Below are positions 6,788-7,341 of a stretch of DNA of 7,341 nucleotides, one piece after another. Where the stretch lies: NCBI GenBank assembly GCA_013205155.1, contig JABMMT010000161.1, positions 1 to 7,341 on the forward strand, written 5' to 3'. The stretch comes from Betaproteobacteria bacterium (GTDB lineage: Bacteria > Pseudomonadota > Gammaproteobacteria > Burkholderiales > Burkholderiaceae). The notes under the pieces were generated by a model that was not told where the DNA came from, searched no databases, and saw only the letters and a list, made by a program, of their open reading frames with translations. The position numbers and the translations under genes were made by a program. Each line of letters begins with the position of its first letter. The stretch's first letter is position 1.

Positions 6788-7341
6788 AAAGAACAATTGA
6801 TCTTAATAGCGATATGGGTGAGGGTTTTGGTGTCTGGGAAATGGGTGATGATTTTGCGCTCCTAGACTACATTGACTCAACTAATATTGCTTGTGGTTGG
6901 CACGCAGGTGATCCTGAGCGGATGAAAAATCTTGTAGCAGCTGCTATTGAGAAGAATGTTTTTATAGGCGCCCATCCCAGCCTGCCTGATTTACTTGGAT
7001 TTGGTAGGCGAGAAATGGCGATTACGCCTAATGATGCTTATAACTATGTCCTTTATCAAGCCGGGGCATTACAAGCGTTCATTTATGCACAAGGTGGAAA
7101 GTTGCATCATGTAAAGCCTCACGGTGCTCTTTATAACCAAGCGGCGAAAGATATCAGTTTAGCGCGTGCAATAGTCCAAGCAACTAAAGATTTAGGTGAC
7201 GGGATTATTTTGTATGGCTTGGCCTCAAGTTGTTTTGTAGAGGCTGCGCAGGAAGTTGGTGTGCCACTATGGCAAGAGGTATTTGCAGATCGGCGCTATA
7301 CCCCTGAAGGGTATTTGGTTCCTCGTAAGCAGGCTAATGCC
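6784..7341 (+). CDS. pxpA: 5-oxoprolinase subunit PxpA (LamB/YcsF family), 3' end outside window
   Basis: This is the third subunit of the ATP-dependent 5-oxoprolinase, a cytoplasmic protein that works with PxpBC to open the pyroglutamate ring. The first 186 residues are present, against about 245-255 for the family, and the frame is open to the window edge. Hallmarks are DLNSDMGEGFG (6-16), STNIACGWHAGDP (32-44), IGAHPSLPDLLGFGRR (61-76), YQAGAL (91-96), HHVKPHGALYNQAA (108-121), EVFADRRY (165-172) and LVPR (178-181), all closely matching E. coli PxpA. Small deviations are Trp39 where E. coli has Phe (CGFHAGD) and a longer loop (FGVWEMGDD, 15-23) than the E. coli protein. The ATG lies in an ATGA overlap with the pxpBC stop, so translation is probably coupled. 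Confidence 0.95.
   Translation, partial: MKRTIDLNSDMGEGFGVWEMGDDFALLDYIDSTNIACGWHAGDPERMKNLVAAAIEKNVFIGAHPSLPDLLGFGRREMAITPNDAYNYVLYQAGALQAFIYAQGGKLHHVKPHGALYNQAAKDISLARAIVQATKDLGDGIILYGLASSCFVEAAQEVGVPLWQEVFADRRYTPEGYLVPRKQANA

Overview
The window looks like chromosomal DNA from a Gram-negative betaproteobacterium of the Burkholderiales. The moderate, rather AT-rich base composition and the flavour of the proteins are most like Polynucleobacter or a relative. This taxonomic call is an inference from the isocitrate lyase, the HIT protein and the TRAP receptor, not from a marker gene. Coding density is high, all genes lie on the + strand, and I see no mobile elements, CRISPR arrays, tRNAs or rRNAs.

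Layout. Positions 1-259 are a non-coding AT-rich leader with two perfect short palindromes and an overlapping pair of -10-like boxes. It precedes aceA (isocitrate lyase, glyoxylate shunt; 260-1558). The aceA unit is closed by a convincing Rho-independent terminator (1606-1653). A small HIT-family nucleotide-binding protein gene follows only 11 bases later (1665-2102). A 65-base gap with an imperfect palindrome then leads into a tightly packed five-gene operon: dctP (2168-3151), dctQ (3157-3711), dctM (3708-5018), a pxpB-pxpC fusion (5024-6787) and pxpA, which runs off the right edge (6784 to >7341). Spacing inside this operon is 5 bases or less, or a 4-base overlap.

How the genes work together. 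dctP/dctQ/dctM encode a complete TRAP transporter: periplasmic receptor, small 4-helix membrane subunit and large permease. The genes behind it encode the subunits of the prokaryotic ATP-dependent 5-oxoprolinase PxpABC, which opens 5-oxo-L-proline (pyroglutamate) to glutamate. The simplest reading is a dedicated uptake-and-use module for pyroglutamate or a close lactam analogue. It imports the compound by ion-gradient-driven TRAP transport and opens the ring in the cytoplasm to feed the glutamate pool. From memory, Bordetella pertussis TRAP receptors of a related kind (DctP6/DctP7) have been crystallised with pyroglutamate, which fits. The PxpC half has lost or changed several normally conserved residues, so an altered substrate is possible.

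Overall this is mostly ordinary metabolic content. The points worth a second look are the transporter-oxoprolinase coupling, the divergent fused PxpBC, and the palindromes ahead of the two transcription units.
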